A stretch of 33,119 bases of DNA from NCBI GenBank assembly GCA_021730945.1, contig JAKFYH010000014.1:1-33119 (forward strand), given 5' to 3'. The position numbers and the translations under genes are program-made. Shown one piece after another: positions 9,990 to 16,981 of this stretch. The notes beneath the pieces are model-generated. The model was not told where the DNA came from. It did no database searches and saw nothing but the letters and a program-made list of their open reading frames with translations. This DNA comes from Acidobacteriota bacterium (lineage in GTDB: Bacteria; Acidobacteriota; Vicinamibacteria; Vicinamibacterales; UBA2999). Each line of letters begins with the position of its first letter. The stretch's first letter is position 1.

Positions 9990-11160
9990 TTCAAGGTGCT
10001 GGGGTGCTGAGGTGCTGAGGTGCTCAAGTGCAGTGGTGCTCGCCGTGGCCATTTTGATGGGCGTGTCGATGGCCGGCCAGGCCCCAAGCCCAAGGCCCCA
10101 GGTGCCAGGCTCCGAACCCAAGGCCCCGTGGAAGGACGCCACCGCGGGCTTTGCGCATGTGTTCCCGCGCGATCATGCTTCGCATCCCGACTACAAGATC
10201 GAGTGGTGGTACTACACCGGCAACGTGAAGACCACGAGCGGCCGGAGGTTCGGCTACCAGATCACATTCTTCCGGGTCGGCATCGATCCGGCGCCGGCCA
10301 ACCCGTCGAAGTGGGCCATTCGCGATCTCTATATGACCCACCTGGCCGTCAGCGATCCCTCGGGCCGCCGCTATCGCTATGCCGAGAAGCTGTCGCGCGG
10401 AGGGCCGGGCCTGGCCGGTGCCCGGACGGATCGCTACGAAGTGTGGAATGACCGGTGGATGGCGAATCTTGACGGGAGCCGGCATCTGCTCAGGGCGTCG
10501 AGCCCACAGGCCGCGATCGAGCTCACGCTGGACGAAGGCAAGGCGCCGATCATCCACGGTGTCAACGGCATCAGCCAGAAGGGCGCCCTGGCCGGCAACG
10601 CCTCGCACTACTACTCACTCACCCGCATGCCGACCCGCGGCTCGATTACCGTCGATGGCGAACGCTTCGAAGTGACCGGCGACAGCTGGATGGACCACGA
10701 GTTTGGCACCAGCTTTCTGGAAGAGGGCCAGCGCGGCTGGGATTGGCTGTCGATGCAACTCTCAGATGGCCGCGAGCTGATGCTTTACCAGTTGCGGCGA
10801 GACGATGGCAGTGTCGACCCGCGGTCGAGCGGCACGCTGGTGGGCGCCGATGGCAAGACCAGGCACTTCGACGTCACCGCGTTCACGCTGACGCCCGGAC
10901 AAGCCAGCTTCAAGTCAAAGAACGGTGCGGTCTATCCCCTGGAATGGTCCATCGCCATCCCGTCGGAACAACTGGACCTGAAAGTCACGACGCCGCTGGC
11001 CGACCAGGAGCTGTCGCTCGAGCGTTCGACCGGCGTGGCCTACTGGGAAGGGATGATCGACGTCGGCGGTACTGCCGCCGGCCGCCCCATCACCGGCTCG
11101 GGTTACCTGGAGATGACCGGCTACTTCGGCAGCCTCGGACGGGTGCTGTCAGGGCAGTAG
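9979..11160 (+). CDS. Exported lipocalin-like AttH/CrtC-family protein
   Basis: About 393 residues from ATG 9979, which overlaps the permease stop by 11 bases. The N-terminus has basic residues, a hydrophobic core (VVLAVAILMGVSMA) and a likely cleavage site after AGQA, so it is probably exported. The mature part is the AttH/carotenoid 1,2-hydratase double lipocalin fold: WWYYTGN near the start, MTHLAVSD, DSWMDHEFGTSF and GWDWLSMQLSDGREL. These conserved stretches place it with AttH rather than with a true carotenoid enzyme. The first 15 codons are encoded by an 8-bp repeat array (9994-10041), so the real start may be later, for example GTG 10033. A 7-bp array (10078-10126) encodes the Pro-rich linker after the signal peptide. 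It is the partner of the ABC transporter upstream. Confidence 0.85.
   Translation: MRNSSRCWGAEVLRCSSAVVLAVAILMGVSMAGQAPSPRPQVPGSEPKAPWKDATAGFAHVFPRDHASHPDYKIEWWYYTGNVKTTSGRRFGYQITFFRVGIDPAPANPSKWAIRDLYMTHLAVSDPSGRRYRYAEKLSRGGPGLAGARTDRYEVWNDRWMANLDGSRHLLRASSPQAAIELTLDEGKAPIIHGVNGISQKGALAGNASHYYSLTRMPTRGSITVDGERFEVTGDSWMDHEFGTSFLEEGQRGWDWLSMQLSDGRELMLYQLRRDDGSVDPRSSGTLVGADGKTRHFDVTAFTLTPGQASFKSKNGAVYPLEWSIAIPSEQLDLKVTTPLADQELSLERSTGVAYWEGMIDVGGTAAGRPITGSGYLEMTGYFGSLGRVLSGQ
9994..10041 (+). repeat. 8-bp tandem array, unit AGGTGCTG
   Basis: Six consecutive 8-base units, four close to AGGTGCTG (9994-10025) and two degenerate ones, begin four bases after the permease stop codon. They overlap the N-terminal codons of the AttH-like gene. 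This is one of seven short-unit arrays in the window placed at operon junctions. Confidence 0.8.
10078..10126 (+). repeat. 7-bp tandem array in coding DNA, unit CAGGCCC
   Basis: Seven consecutive heptamers related to CAGGCCC (for example CAAGCCC, AAGGCCC, CAGGTGC, CAGGCTC) encode a Pro/Ser-rich linker between signal peptide and mature AttH-like domain. Seven is not a multiple of three, so the unit is read in all three frames in turn, which argues that the array came first and was absorbed into the gene. Confidence 0.75.
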
Positions 11161-11258
11161 GAATCCGAGCGACGGGCGGCAATCCTGCCTGGCCTGACCG
11201 GACCGACGATGGCGGCGCGACACCGGCGGGTTGCCCGCTGTGCTAGCGTGACCGACAC

Positions 11259-12641
11259 ATGCCGGATCACTTCGACCTGCTGATTACGGGCGCCCATGTC
11301 GCCACAGGCGCCTCGATCGCACCCGCCACCATCGCGGTAACCGGTGGCCGCATTGCCGCCCTCCTGGATTCCGCCGCGCGGCCACCGGCCGCTGAGGTGA
11401 TCGACGCCGGCGGCCTGCACGCGCTGCCTGGGCTCATCGATACGCACGTGCACACGCGCCACCCCGGCATTGCCGGGCGCGAAGATTTCCAGTCGGGCAC
11501 CGCTGCGGCCGCCGCCGGTGGCATCACCACGTTGTTTGAGATGCCGATTGCCACAGTGCCGGCTAACAGTGCCGCCGGCGTGGGGCGCCGCGTGGCCGCG
11601 ATGACGCCCCAGGCGCACATCGACTTTGCGCTCTACGGCGGCGCGGGCCACGAAAACCTGCACGACATTGCCGCCCAGGCGGCGGCCGGCGTGGTGGCGT
11701 TCAAGACCTTCCTGCAGCCGCCGCCGCCCACCCGCCTCGACGAGTTCTTCGGCCTGTGGTGCACCGACCATGCGGCGCTGCGGGGCGTGATGGCCGCGGT
11801 CGCGGCCACGGGCCTGCGGCACTGCTTTCACTGCGAAGACACGCCGATGTTCCAGGTCTTGCAGGCGAAGCTGGAAGCGGCCGGCCGGCGGCGCGGGCGG
11901 GCCCACGCCGAGAGCCGCCCGGCCATTGTCGAAGAGGTCTCAGTGGCGACGGTGCTGGCACTGGCTGCCGAGTCTGGTGGCCCGGTAGGCGTAGTGCACT
12001 GCTCGAGTGCGCGCTCGGCCCAGCTGGTGGCCGATGCGAGGGCGCGCGGCATCGACGCCACCGTGGAGACGTGCCCGCCGTACCTGTTCTTCACCGACGA
12101 GGCCCTTGATCGCCTCGGACCGTTTGCCAAGTGCAACCCGCCGCTGCGGTCGGAAGCGGGCGTGCTGGCGCTGTGGCGTGCCCTCGACGCGGGTCTCATC
12201 CACTACATCGGCACCGATCATTCGCCGTTCCTGGCCAACGAGAAGTCCTCGGCCGCCGACGACATTTTCAAGGCGCCGCCGGGACTGTGTGGCCTCGAGG
12301 TGATGGCGCCGTTGATGCTCACGGCGGTGTCCGACGGCCGGCTCACGCTGCCGCGCATGGTGGAGCTGTGCTCCACGCGCGCCGCCGAGCTGTTTCGCCT
12401 GGCGGGGAAGGGACGGGTGGCCGAGGGCGCCGATGCCGATCTCACGCTGGTGGATCTCGGCGCGGAATGGACCTACGACCGCCGGCAGGCAATCACCAGG
12501 TCGCGGGACAACATGGCCATCTACGACGGCGTACGCCTTCGCGGCCGCGTCGTCTCGACCTTTGTCCGGGGCGTGCGCGTGTTCCACGAAGGCGCCATCA
12601 CCGGGGCGGCCGGCCACGGCCGGTTCGTGAGGCCGTCGTGA
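11259..12641 (+). CDS. Cyclic amidohydrolase (allantoinase/hydantoinase/dihydroorotase family)
   Basis: A 460-residue binuclear metal hydrolase of the urease superfamily that opens cyclic amide rings. All expected ligands are visible: His63 and His65 (DTHVHTRHPG), Lys149 for the carbamylated lysine (VVAFKTF), His191 (HCED), His247 (VHCSS) and Asp320 (GTDHSPF). The Lys and the HCED/NPPLR motifs favour the allantoinase/dihydroorotase-like group over hydantoinase, but the substrate cannot be fixed. The last codon and stop overlap the start of an AroM-like reading frame (GTGA), so the two were translationally coupled. AroM relatives are often found with hydantoin racemase-like and amidohydrolase genes, which suggests a hydantoin or purine-ring catabolic unit whose second gene is now broken. 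Confidence 0.88.
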   Translation: MPDHFDLLITGAHVATGASIAPATIAVTGGRIAALLDSAARPPAAEVIDAGGLHALPGLIDTHVHTRHPGIAGREDFQSGTAAAAAGGITTLFEMPIATVPANSAAGVGRRVAAMTPQAHIDFALYGGAGHENLHDIAAQAAAGVVAFKTFLQPPPPTRLDEFFGLWCTDHAALRGVMAAVAATGLRHCFHCEDTPMFQVLQAKLEAAGRRRGRAHAESRPAIVEEVSVATVLALAAESGGPVGVVHCSSARSAQLVADARARGIDATVETCPPYLFFTDEALDRLGPFAKCNPPLRSEAGVLALWRALDAGLIHYIGTDHSPFLANEKSSAADDIFKAPPGLCGLEVMAPLMLTAVSDGRLTLPRMVELCSTRAAELFRLAGKGRVAEGADADLTLVDLGAEWTYDRRQAITRSRDNMAIYDGVRLRGRVVSTFVRGVRVFHEGAITGAAGHGRFVRPS

Positions 12642-12721
12642 CGCCCATCCTCGGTATCGTCACCATCGGGCAGACGCCGCGTCCCGACCTGGCCGAGGCG
12701 TTTGGCGCCGAGGCGGTGAAC
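12638..12721 (+). pseudogene. AroM-family N-terminal fragment
   Basis: GTG 12638 starts a reading frame opening TPILGIVTIGQTPRPD, the conserved beginning of AroM family proteins (about 220 residues when intact). The similarity fades after about 28 codons (AEAFGAEAV), and the frame then runs antisense through the amidohydrolase gene, whose stop codon is at 12755-12757. The gene is therefore truncated to its first eighth. Its GTGA overlap with the upstream amidohydrolase shows it was once a coupled partner. Confidence 0.7.
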
Positions 12722-12754
12722 CAACTTGTCCGCGAAAAATCTGCGGCTGGAGGT

Positions 12755-14497
12755 CTATGGCGCCTCGTATACGATGCGGCCCGCCACCAGCGTCAGCCGG
12801 ATGGCGCCCTTCAGCAATGCCTCCGGGTTCTGGGTTCCGACAACGAGCGGATCGATGTCCATCACCGTGATGTCGGCGGCGCGTCCCACGGCCAGCGTGC
12901 CGCGGTCGGCTTCGGCAAACCCCGCGTACGCGGCCCACGTCGAGTAGCCGCGCACGGCCTCTTCGGGCGTCATGCGTTGCGCCGGGTACCAGCCGCCCGC
13001 GGGCTGCAGCGTCTTGTCGCGGCGGGTCACTGCCGCGTGCAGGCCGTAGAAGATCGAGTGGTCGGAGCCCGTGAGGTCCGAACCAAAGGCCAGGCGGACG
13101 CCGTTTTGGCGGAACGTGCGCCACGCATAGGCGCCCTTCACCCGCTCGGGCCCAAGGCGGGTTTCGGCCCACGGCTTGTCTTCAACCGCGTGTGGCGGTT
13201 CCACCGAGGCAATCACTCCGAGTGCCGCGTAGCGGGCGAAGTCGTCCGGGTGCACGACCTGTGCGTGCTCGATGCGGTTGCGGTTGTTGCGCACGGCCGG
13301 GTTGCCGTCCTGCACCGACTTGATGAAGTCGAGCGTTTCGCGGTTGCCGGCGTCGCCGATGGCGTGGATGCCGACCTGGAAGCCTGCCGCCATCATCTCA
13401 GCGACCAGGGCCTGGTCGAACCCGTAGTTGCCGCCGCTGACGCCGCGGTGGCCCTTCTGATCGGCGTAGTCGTCAATCAGGCGCGCCCCGCGCGACCCGA
13501 GCGAGCCGTCGTAGTACGCCTTCACCGAGCGCACGCTCAGCATACCGGCCGGATCGAGCCGTGGGCCTTGTGCCAGCCATGCGCGGCTGAGCGCTGCGTC
13601 GCGCGCCGACAGCATGGCGTACACGCGCACCGGCAGTTCCCCAGAGGCGTCGAGCGCTTCGAACGCCGTCATCAGTTCGGCGTCGGCACCGGCCTCGTGC
13701 ACACCGGTGTAGCCGTCGCGGGCCATGCGCTTCAGCCCGGCCAGCACCCAGGCGCGGGCCTGGGCCGGCGTCGGCGGGGGCACGGCTCCCTCGAGCAGCG
13801 TCACGGCGCGGTTGAGCAGCGTGCCGGTGGGCTCGCCCACGGCGTCCTTCAGAATCTCGCCGCCGACCGGCGGCTTGGTGGCGCGGGTGATGCCGGCCTT
13901 TTCGAATGCCAGCTTGTTGCCCCACACCGCGAACCCGTGCAGGCTGTCGAGCACCACGGGGTGGTCAGGCACCTGCATGCTCAGCAACTGCATGGTGGGG
14001 TAGCGGCCGGCCCACGCGCCTTCATCCCAGCCCCGGCCCACTACCCACTCGCCCTTGGGCACCTTGGCCGCGTAGGCCACCGTGCGGGCGACCGCTTCCT
14101 CTTCGGTGGCGACACCGGTCAGGTCCAGTTGCGTCTCGGCCTGGCCGAGCTCGCGAACGTGCACGTGCGCATCGACCAGACCGGGGAGTGCCGTCGCACC
14201 CTTCAGGTCGACGACGCGCGTGGCGGCGCCGCGGTAGCCTTCGGCTTGCTGTGCAGAGCCGGTAAAAACAATGCGGCCGGCACGGACAGCAATGGCCTCG
14301 GCATCGGGCCGCCAGCCCTCGTTCGAGTGTGGCGCATTGGCGGCCGGGGTGCCGTCGGCGGCGGGGTCGGCCCACGTGAAGGTGTAGACGCGCCCGTTGG
14401 TCAGCAACGTGTCGGCGGGTTCCACTTCCGGCGCAGTCGTGCACGCGGCCGTGACGAGAAGGGCACAGGCCGAACCCAGCACAGCTCGAGTCGTCAT
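12755..14497 (-). CDS. Amidohydrolase family 3 lipoprotein (YtcJ-like)
   Basis: A 580-residue hydrolase of the amidohydrolase 3 (PF07969-type) family. The N-terminus MTTRAVLGSACALLVTAAC is a lipoprotein-type signal with Cys19 as probable lipidation site; the -3 residue is Thr, so the lipobox is imperfect. The metal motif His111-Val-His113 follows ALPGLVDA, and later motifs GWDEGAW, AIGDAGNRETL and FGSDLTGSDHS are typical of this family. The frame is open 64 codons further upstream, but ATG 14497 begins the signal peptide. The substrate is unknown; related proteins are annotated only as predicted metal-dependent amide hydrolases. It is transcribed against its neighbours and directly follows a broken AroM gene, so it probably arrived by insertion. 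Confidence 0.88.
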   Translation of the reverse strand: MTTRAVLGSACALLVTAACTTAPEVEPADTLLTNGRVYTFTWADPAADGTPAANAPHSNEGWRPDAEAIAVRAGRIVFTGSAQQAEGYRGAATRVVDLKGATALPGLVDAHVHVRELGQAETQLDLTGVATEEEAVARTVAYAAKVPKGEWVVGRGWDEGAWAGRYPTMQLLSMQVPDHPVVLDSLHGFAVWGNKLAFEKAGITRATKPPVGGEILKDAVGEPTGTLLNRAVTLLEGAVPPPTPAQARAWVLAGLKRMARDGYTGVHEAGADAELMTAFEALDASGELPVRVYAMLSARDAALSRAWLAQGPRLDPAGMLSVRSVKAYYDGSLGSRGARLIDDYADQKGHRGVSGGNYGFDQALVAEMMAAGFQVGIHAIGDAGNRETLDFIKSVQDGNPAVRNNRNRIEHAQVVHPDDFARYAALGVIASVEPPHAVEDKPWAETRLGPERVKGAYAWRTFRQNGVRLAFGSDLTGSDHSIFYGLHAAVTRRDKTLQPAGGWYPAQRMTPEEAVRGYSTWAAYAGFAEADRGTLAVGRAADITVMDIDPLVVGTQNPEALLKGAIRLTLVAGRIVYEAP

Positions 14498-14530
14498 GCC
14501 GAACAGGATAGCGCAGGCTTGCCGCCGGCG

Positions 14531-14647
14531 GGCCTGACCGCGAACGCGCTGGCCAAGCGCCTTCACGTGCCGGCGCCGCGGATCAACGACCCCGTGCGCG
14601 AACGGCGGGGCGTCTCCGCCGACACCGCCATGCGGCTGGCGCGGTAC
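14531..14647 (+). pseudogene. HigA-type antitoxin remnant
   Basis: This stretch translates in one frame to GLTANALAKRLHVPAPRIND followed by VRERRGVSADTAMRLARY, the XRE helix-turn-helix core of HigA antitoxins, in which the usual sequence is near-identical. The start codon region is missing on the left, and after ARY the expected FGTSxEFWLNLQ is replaced by unrelated residues ending at TAA 14708-14710. No HigB toxin is seen next to it. It is a decayed toxin-antitoxin piece beside an intact pair. Confidence 0.7.
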
Positions 14648-14720
14648 ACAGGGGAAGCGCTGGTCAGGACGCTTGCCGCAGCCGTTCAAACCGGCAGGCC
14701 CAGCTCGTAAAGCAGGCGCG

Positions 14721-14740
14721 TGATACCATTACGGATATCC
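14721..14740 (+). promoter_or_regulatory. Candidate operator of the RHH/MazF pair
   Basis: GATACC (14722-14727) and GGATATC (14733-14739) form an interrupted near-palindrome, and GGATATCC (14733-14740) is a perfect 8-bp palindrome, immediately before the ribosome binding site GAGGAG (14743-14748). RHH antitoxins with their toxins usually repress their own promoter through such sites. The assignment is by position only. Confidence 0.4.
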
Positions 14741-14753
14741 AAGAGGAGTATCC

Positions 14754-14990
14754 ATGTCGGCTATCTCACTCAAGCTCCCCGAAGACCTGCTCGCCGCCGC
14801 GGGCCGCTGCGCCGAGGCCTTGCAACTGACGCGGGCCGAGTACATCCGCCGCGCCGTCGAACAGATGAACCGCGGCACGCAGGAGCGCCTGCGCGCCCGG
14901 CGCCTGCGCGACGCGTCGCGCAAGGTGCGCGGCGAGAGCATGCGGGTCAACGAGGAATTCGCGGCCATCGAACACGACGTCGATGCGTAA
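14754..14990 (+). CDS. Ribbon-helix-helix antitoxin
   Basis: A 78-residue protein beginning MSAISLKLPEDLLAAAG, the beta strand and first helix of a CopG/MetJ-type ribbon-helix-helix DNA-binding domain, followed by the second helix (TRAEYIRRAVEQM) and a charged C-terminal tail that would wrap around the toxin. A strong ribosome binding site, GAGGAG, lies six bases before ATG 14754. The last eight bases overlap the start of the MazF-type toxin gene, the usual antitoxin-first arrangement. It should neutralise the toxin and repress the pair's own promoter. It is intact, unlike the HigA remnant 107 bp upstream. Confidence 0.85.
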   Translation: MSAISLKLPEDLLAAAGRCAEALQLTRAEYIRRAVEQMNRGTQERLRARRLRDASRKVRGESMRVNEEFAAIEHDVDA

Positions 14991-15333
14991 ACGCGGCGAA
15001 ATCTGGCTCGCCGACCTCAACCCTCGTCGGGGAACCGAAGCGGGCAAGACGCGCCCGGTGATTGTCGTCCAGGCGCAGGCTCTGCTCGATGCGGAGCATC
15101 CGTCAACGCTGATTGTGCCCCTGACGACGCAACTGGTGGATGATGCAGCACCGTTGCGCATTAGGATTCCCGCGGCGGGCAAGCTGAAGAAGGATTCTGA
15201 CGCCCTGATCGACCAGGTGCGCGCCATCGACAATGCCCGACTGGTGCAAGGTCCGTTGGCCAGACTGCTACCGAGCCAGATCAAGGCCCTCGACCACGCG
15301 CTGCTCGACGTCTTCGACTTGCCGGCGGTTTAA
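14983..15333 (+). CDS. MazF/PemK-type endoribonuclease toxin
   Basis: A 116-residue PemK/MazF family toxin, an mRNA interferase. The N-terminal barrel strand RGEIWLADLNPRRGTE, then GKTRPVIVVQ with the conserved Arg-Pro, STLIVPLTTQ with the catalytic-region Thr, and DALIDQVRAIDNARL with the conserved Asp-Gln are all in the expected order and spacing. The length is normal for the family and no frame damage is seen. It overlaps the antitoxin gene by eight bases. The cleavage sequence cannot be inferred. Confidence 0.92.
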   Translation: MRKRGEIWLADLNPRRGTEAGKTRPVIVVQAQALLDAEHPSTLIVPLTTQLVDDAAPLRIRIPAAGKLKKDSDALIDQVRAIDNARLVQGPLARLLPSQIKALDHALLDVFDLPAV

Positions 15334-15358
15334 TCGCGCAACGGCTCAACCTCGGCCG

Positions 15359-15364
15359 TATAAT
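15359..15364 (+). promoter_or_regulatory. Isolated TATAAT -10 box
   Basis: A perfect -10 hexamer in the context CCGTATAATCC, the same 11 bases found in the promoter at 15768-15778. No gene start follows; the kinase remnant begins 12 bases later. It is likely the stranded promoter of the former kinase gene. Confidence 0.4.
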
Positions 15365-15375
15365 CCAGCCACACT

Positions 15376-15507
15376 CGACTCGCGCGGTTCGAGCGCGAAG
15401 CCAAGACCCTGGCGTCGCTGAACCATCCCCACATCGCAGCCATTCACGGCTTCGAGAAGTCTTCGGGCGTGCAGGCACTCGTGATGGAGCTGGTCGAGGG
15501 CGAGGAC
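15376..15507 (+). pseudogene. Ser/Thr protein kinase fragment
   Basis: One frame reads RLARFEREAKTLASLNHPHI and continues to VQALVMELVEGED, the alpha-C helix to hinge region of PknB-like kinases common in Acidobacteria. The glycine loop and catalytic lysine region are missing on the left, and everything after the hinge is missing on the right, where a palindromic element begins. It starts only 12 bases after a TATAAT box (15359-15364), so a promoter appears to have been joined to the middle of the kinase by deletion. Confidence 0.8.
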
Positions 15508-15520
15508 GAAGCGGCTGGCA

Positions 15521-15755
15521 TTGATGATTGCCAATCGACCGATTTAGCGACTGTCTGGTGATGGACAATTCCTGAGATTGGGTGACTCGATTGGGGAATG
15601 CCGAGTTCGTGATGGCGCTGATTGACCGGCTCGTCGCGCCGGTCTCGCGATTCGAGCAACCAATCGAGGGTCGCCCAATCACGCCATGGATTCAGAGAAT
15701 CGCGCAACCGCGAAATCACGCAACAGTCGGCAATCGGTCGATCCTCGATTGTCAA
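15521..15755. repeat. 235-bp imperfect palindrome (MITE-like)
   Basis: The left part (15521-15600) aligns with the reverse complement of the right part (15660-15755). The shared stretches are ATCGACCGAT followed by GACTGT (outer), and GATTGGG followed by TCGATTGG (inner), with small gaps. The outer ends are TTGA on the left and its inverted copy TCAA on the right. There is no coding capacity and the GC content is lower than the surroundings. It separates the kinase fragment from the next promoter. It could be a miniature inverted-repeat transposable element or a structured RNA locus; no target-site duplication was recognised. Confidence 0.55.
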
Positions 15756-15775
15756 TTCCTCCCCTACCGTATAAT
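15749..15775 (+). promoter_or_regulatory. Promoter of the secreted protein/DUF6152 operon
   Basis: TTGTCA (15749-15754) and a perfect TATAAT (15770-15775) are separated by 15 bp, a short spacing. The ATG at 15782 begins seven bases after the -10 box, so transcription probably starts on or next to the start codon, giving a leaderless mRNA. No ribosome binding site is present. Confidence 0.65.
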
Positions 15776-15781
15776 CCCCGG

Positions 15782-16546
15782 ATGCTGACCAAGGGAACCA
15801 CACGAACCATTGGGGCGTTGGCCTGTGCGGCGATGCTGGCCACGGCCATGAGCGCCGCCGAGCAGGCACCTGCGGCACCCGCCGCCCGCCCTGCACCCGC
15901 CGCCCCCGTGAGCCGCTTCCCCGATCTCCAGGGCATGTGGAACGGCGGCACGCGCGCCCGGCCGATCAACAGTGAAACCGCGCCCTGGACCAAGGACAAC
16001 TTCCCCGTGCTGAACGAACGCGGTCTCGCGTTCCAGAAGGTCTTTGACGAGGCGATCGCGCCGAAGTACGACTGCGTGCCCTCATCTTCGCCGGCCATCC
16101 AGTACGACCCGTACTACATGCAACTGATGCAGTGGCCCGACCGCGTCGTCATGCGCTACGAGAAGGATGACCAGACGCGCACCGTCTGGCTCGATGGCCG
16201 CAAGCCCACCATCCAGGACTACAGCCTGCAGGGCTTCTCGGTCGGCCGCTACGAGGGCGACTTTCTGATCGTTGAAACCGACCACTTCCTGTTCGACATC
16301 ACCGGCTTTGACGACTACAACGGCATTCCGTCCTCGTCGCTGAAGAAGGTGACCGAGAAGTACTGGAAAGAGAACGGCGAGCTGAAGCTGACGCTGACGC
16401 TCGAGGATCCGCTGATCCTCCGCAAGCCGGCGTCCTACACCACGCGCTGGCTGCCGGCGGCGCCTGGCTACCAGCTCGAAGCCTGGGAGTGCGACGCCGA
16501 GTCGTCGCGCGCGCCGATCAAGATGATGGTTCCGAAGTACAAGTGA
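15782..16546 (+). CDS. Secreted protein of unknown function (DUF6152 neighbour)
   Basis: A 254-residue protein with an N-terminal signal peptide (GALACAAMLATAMSAAEQA) and an Ala/Pro linker, then a compact domain with motifs PDLQGMWNGG, PKYDCVPSS, YEGDFLIVETDHF and KVTEKYWKENGELKLTLTLEDP. The GMWNGG start and the VETDxF/LTLTLEDP core recur in a family often found just before DUF6152 genes in Acidobacteriota and some Proteobacteria; no biochemical role is known to me. ATG 15782 is chosen because a TATAAT lies directly in front. The frame upstream of it falls in the palindromic element. The next gene follows 17 bp later. Confidence 0.8.
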   Translation: MLTKGTTRTIGALACAAMLATAMSAAEQAPAAPAARPAPAAPVSRFPDLQGMWNGGTRARPINSETAPWTKDNFPVLNERGLAFQKVFDEAIAPKYDCVPSSSPAIQYDPYYMQLMQWPDRVVMRYEKDDQTRTVWLDGRKPTIQDYSLQGFSVGRYEGDFLIVETDHFLFDITGFDDYNGIPSSSLKKVTEKYWKENGELKLTLTLEDPLILRKPASYTTRWLPAAPGYQLEAWECDAESSRAPIKMMVPKYK

Positions 16547-16563
16547 GGGGAAAGCAGAAACCT

Positions 16564-16971
16564 ATGAACGCACACAGACTCATCCTCGCCGGTGCCGTGT
16601 TGGCGGCGGCCGCCGTGGCGGCACCGGCCATCGCGCATCACTCAAGCGGCCCGTTCTACGACCCGACCAAAAAGGTCGAGGTCAAGGGCGTGGTGACCAA
16701 GCTCAACATCCGCAACCCGCACTCGTTCCTCTATCTCGACGTCGACGAGAAGGGCACCAAGGTCGAGTGGCAGGTGGAGATGGGCACCGGCGCGCAGTTG
16801 GCGCGCAACAACCTGACGGTGGAAACGCTGAAGCCGGGCACGGAGATCCGGGTCGCGGGACAGCCGTCGCGCGCCGAAGGCTCGCACGGCATGTGCTGCA
16901 TCCAGTTGCTGATGAAGGCCGACGGCACCGCGATCCTGCGCGGCACCGTGCCGAAGGAGCCGGGATACTAG
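16564..16971 (+). CDS. DUF6152 family secreted protein
   Basis: A 135-residue protein with a clear signal peptide (LILAGAVLAAAAVAAPAIA) followed at once by HHSSGPFYD, the signature beginning of DUF6152. The rest forms a small beta-rich OB-like fold with VEVKGVVTKLNIRNPHSFLYLDV and a Cys pair (GMCCIQ). The ATG at 16564 follows GAGGGGAAAG. It is the second gene of a four-gene + strand group with the preceding secreted protein and two DUF6644 membrane proteins, a combination seen together elsewhere. A periplasmic role, possibly binding copper or another ligand through the His pair, is only a guess. Confidence 0.85.
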   Translation: MNAHRLILAGAVLAAAAVAAPAIAHHSSGPFYDPTKKVEVKGVVTKLNIRNPHSFLYLDVDEKGTKVEWQVEMGTGAQLARNNLTVETLKPGTEIRVAGQPSRAEGSHGMCCIQLLMKADGTAILRGTVPKEPGY

Positions 16972-16981
16972 TTCCGGCGAC

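Noticed and set aside
12131-14710. A very long + strand open frame (about 860 codons)
   Set aside because: Most of it is antisense to the clear amidohydrolase at 12755-14497; GC-rich codons make long open antisense frames. Only its AroM-like and HigA-like pieces at either end resemble real proteins.
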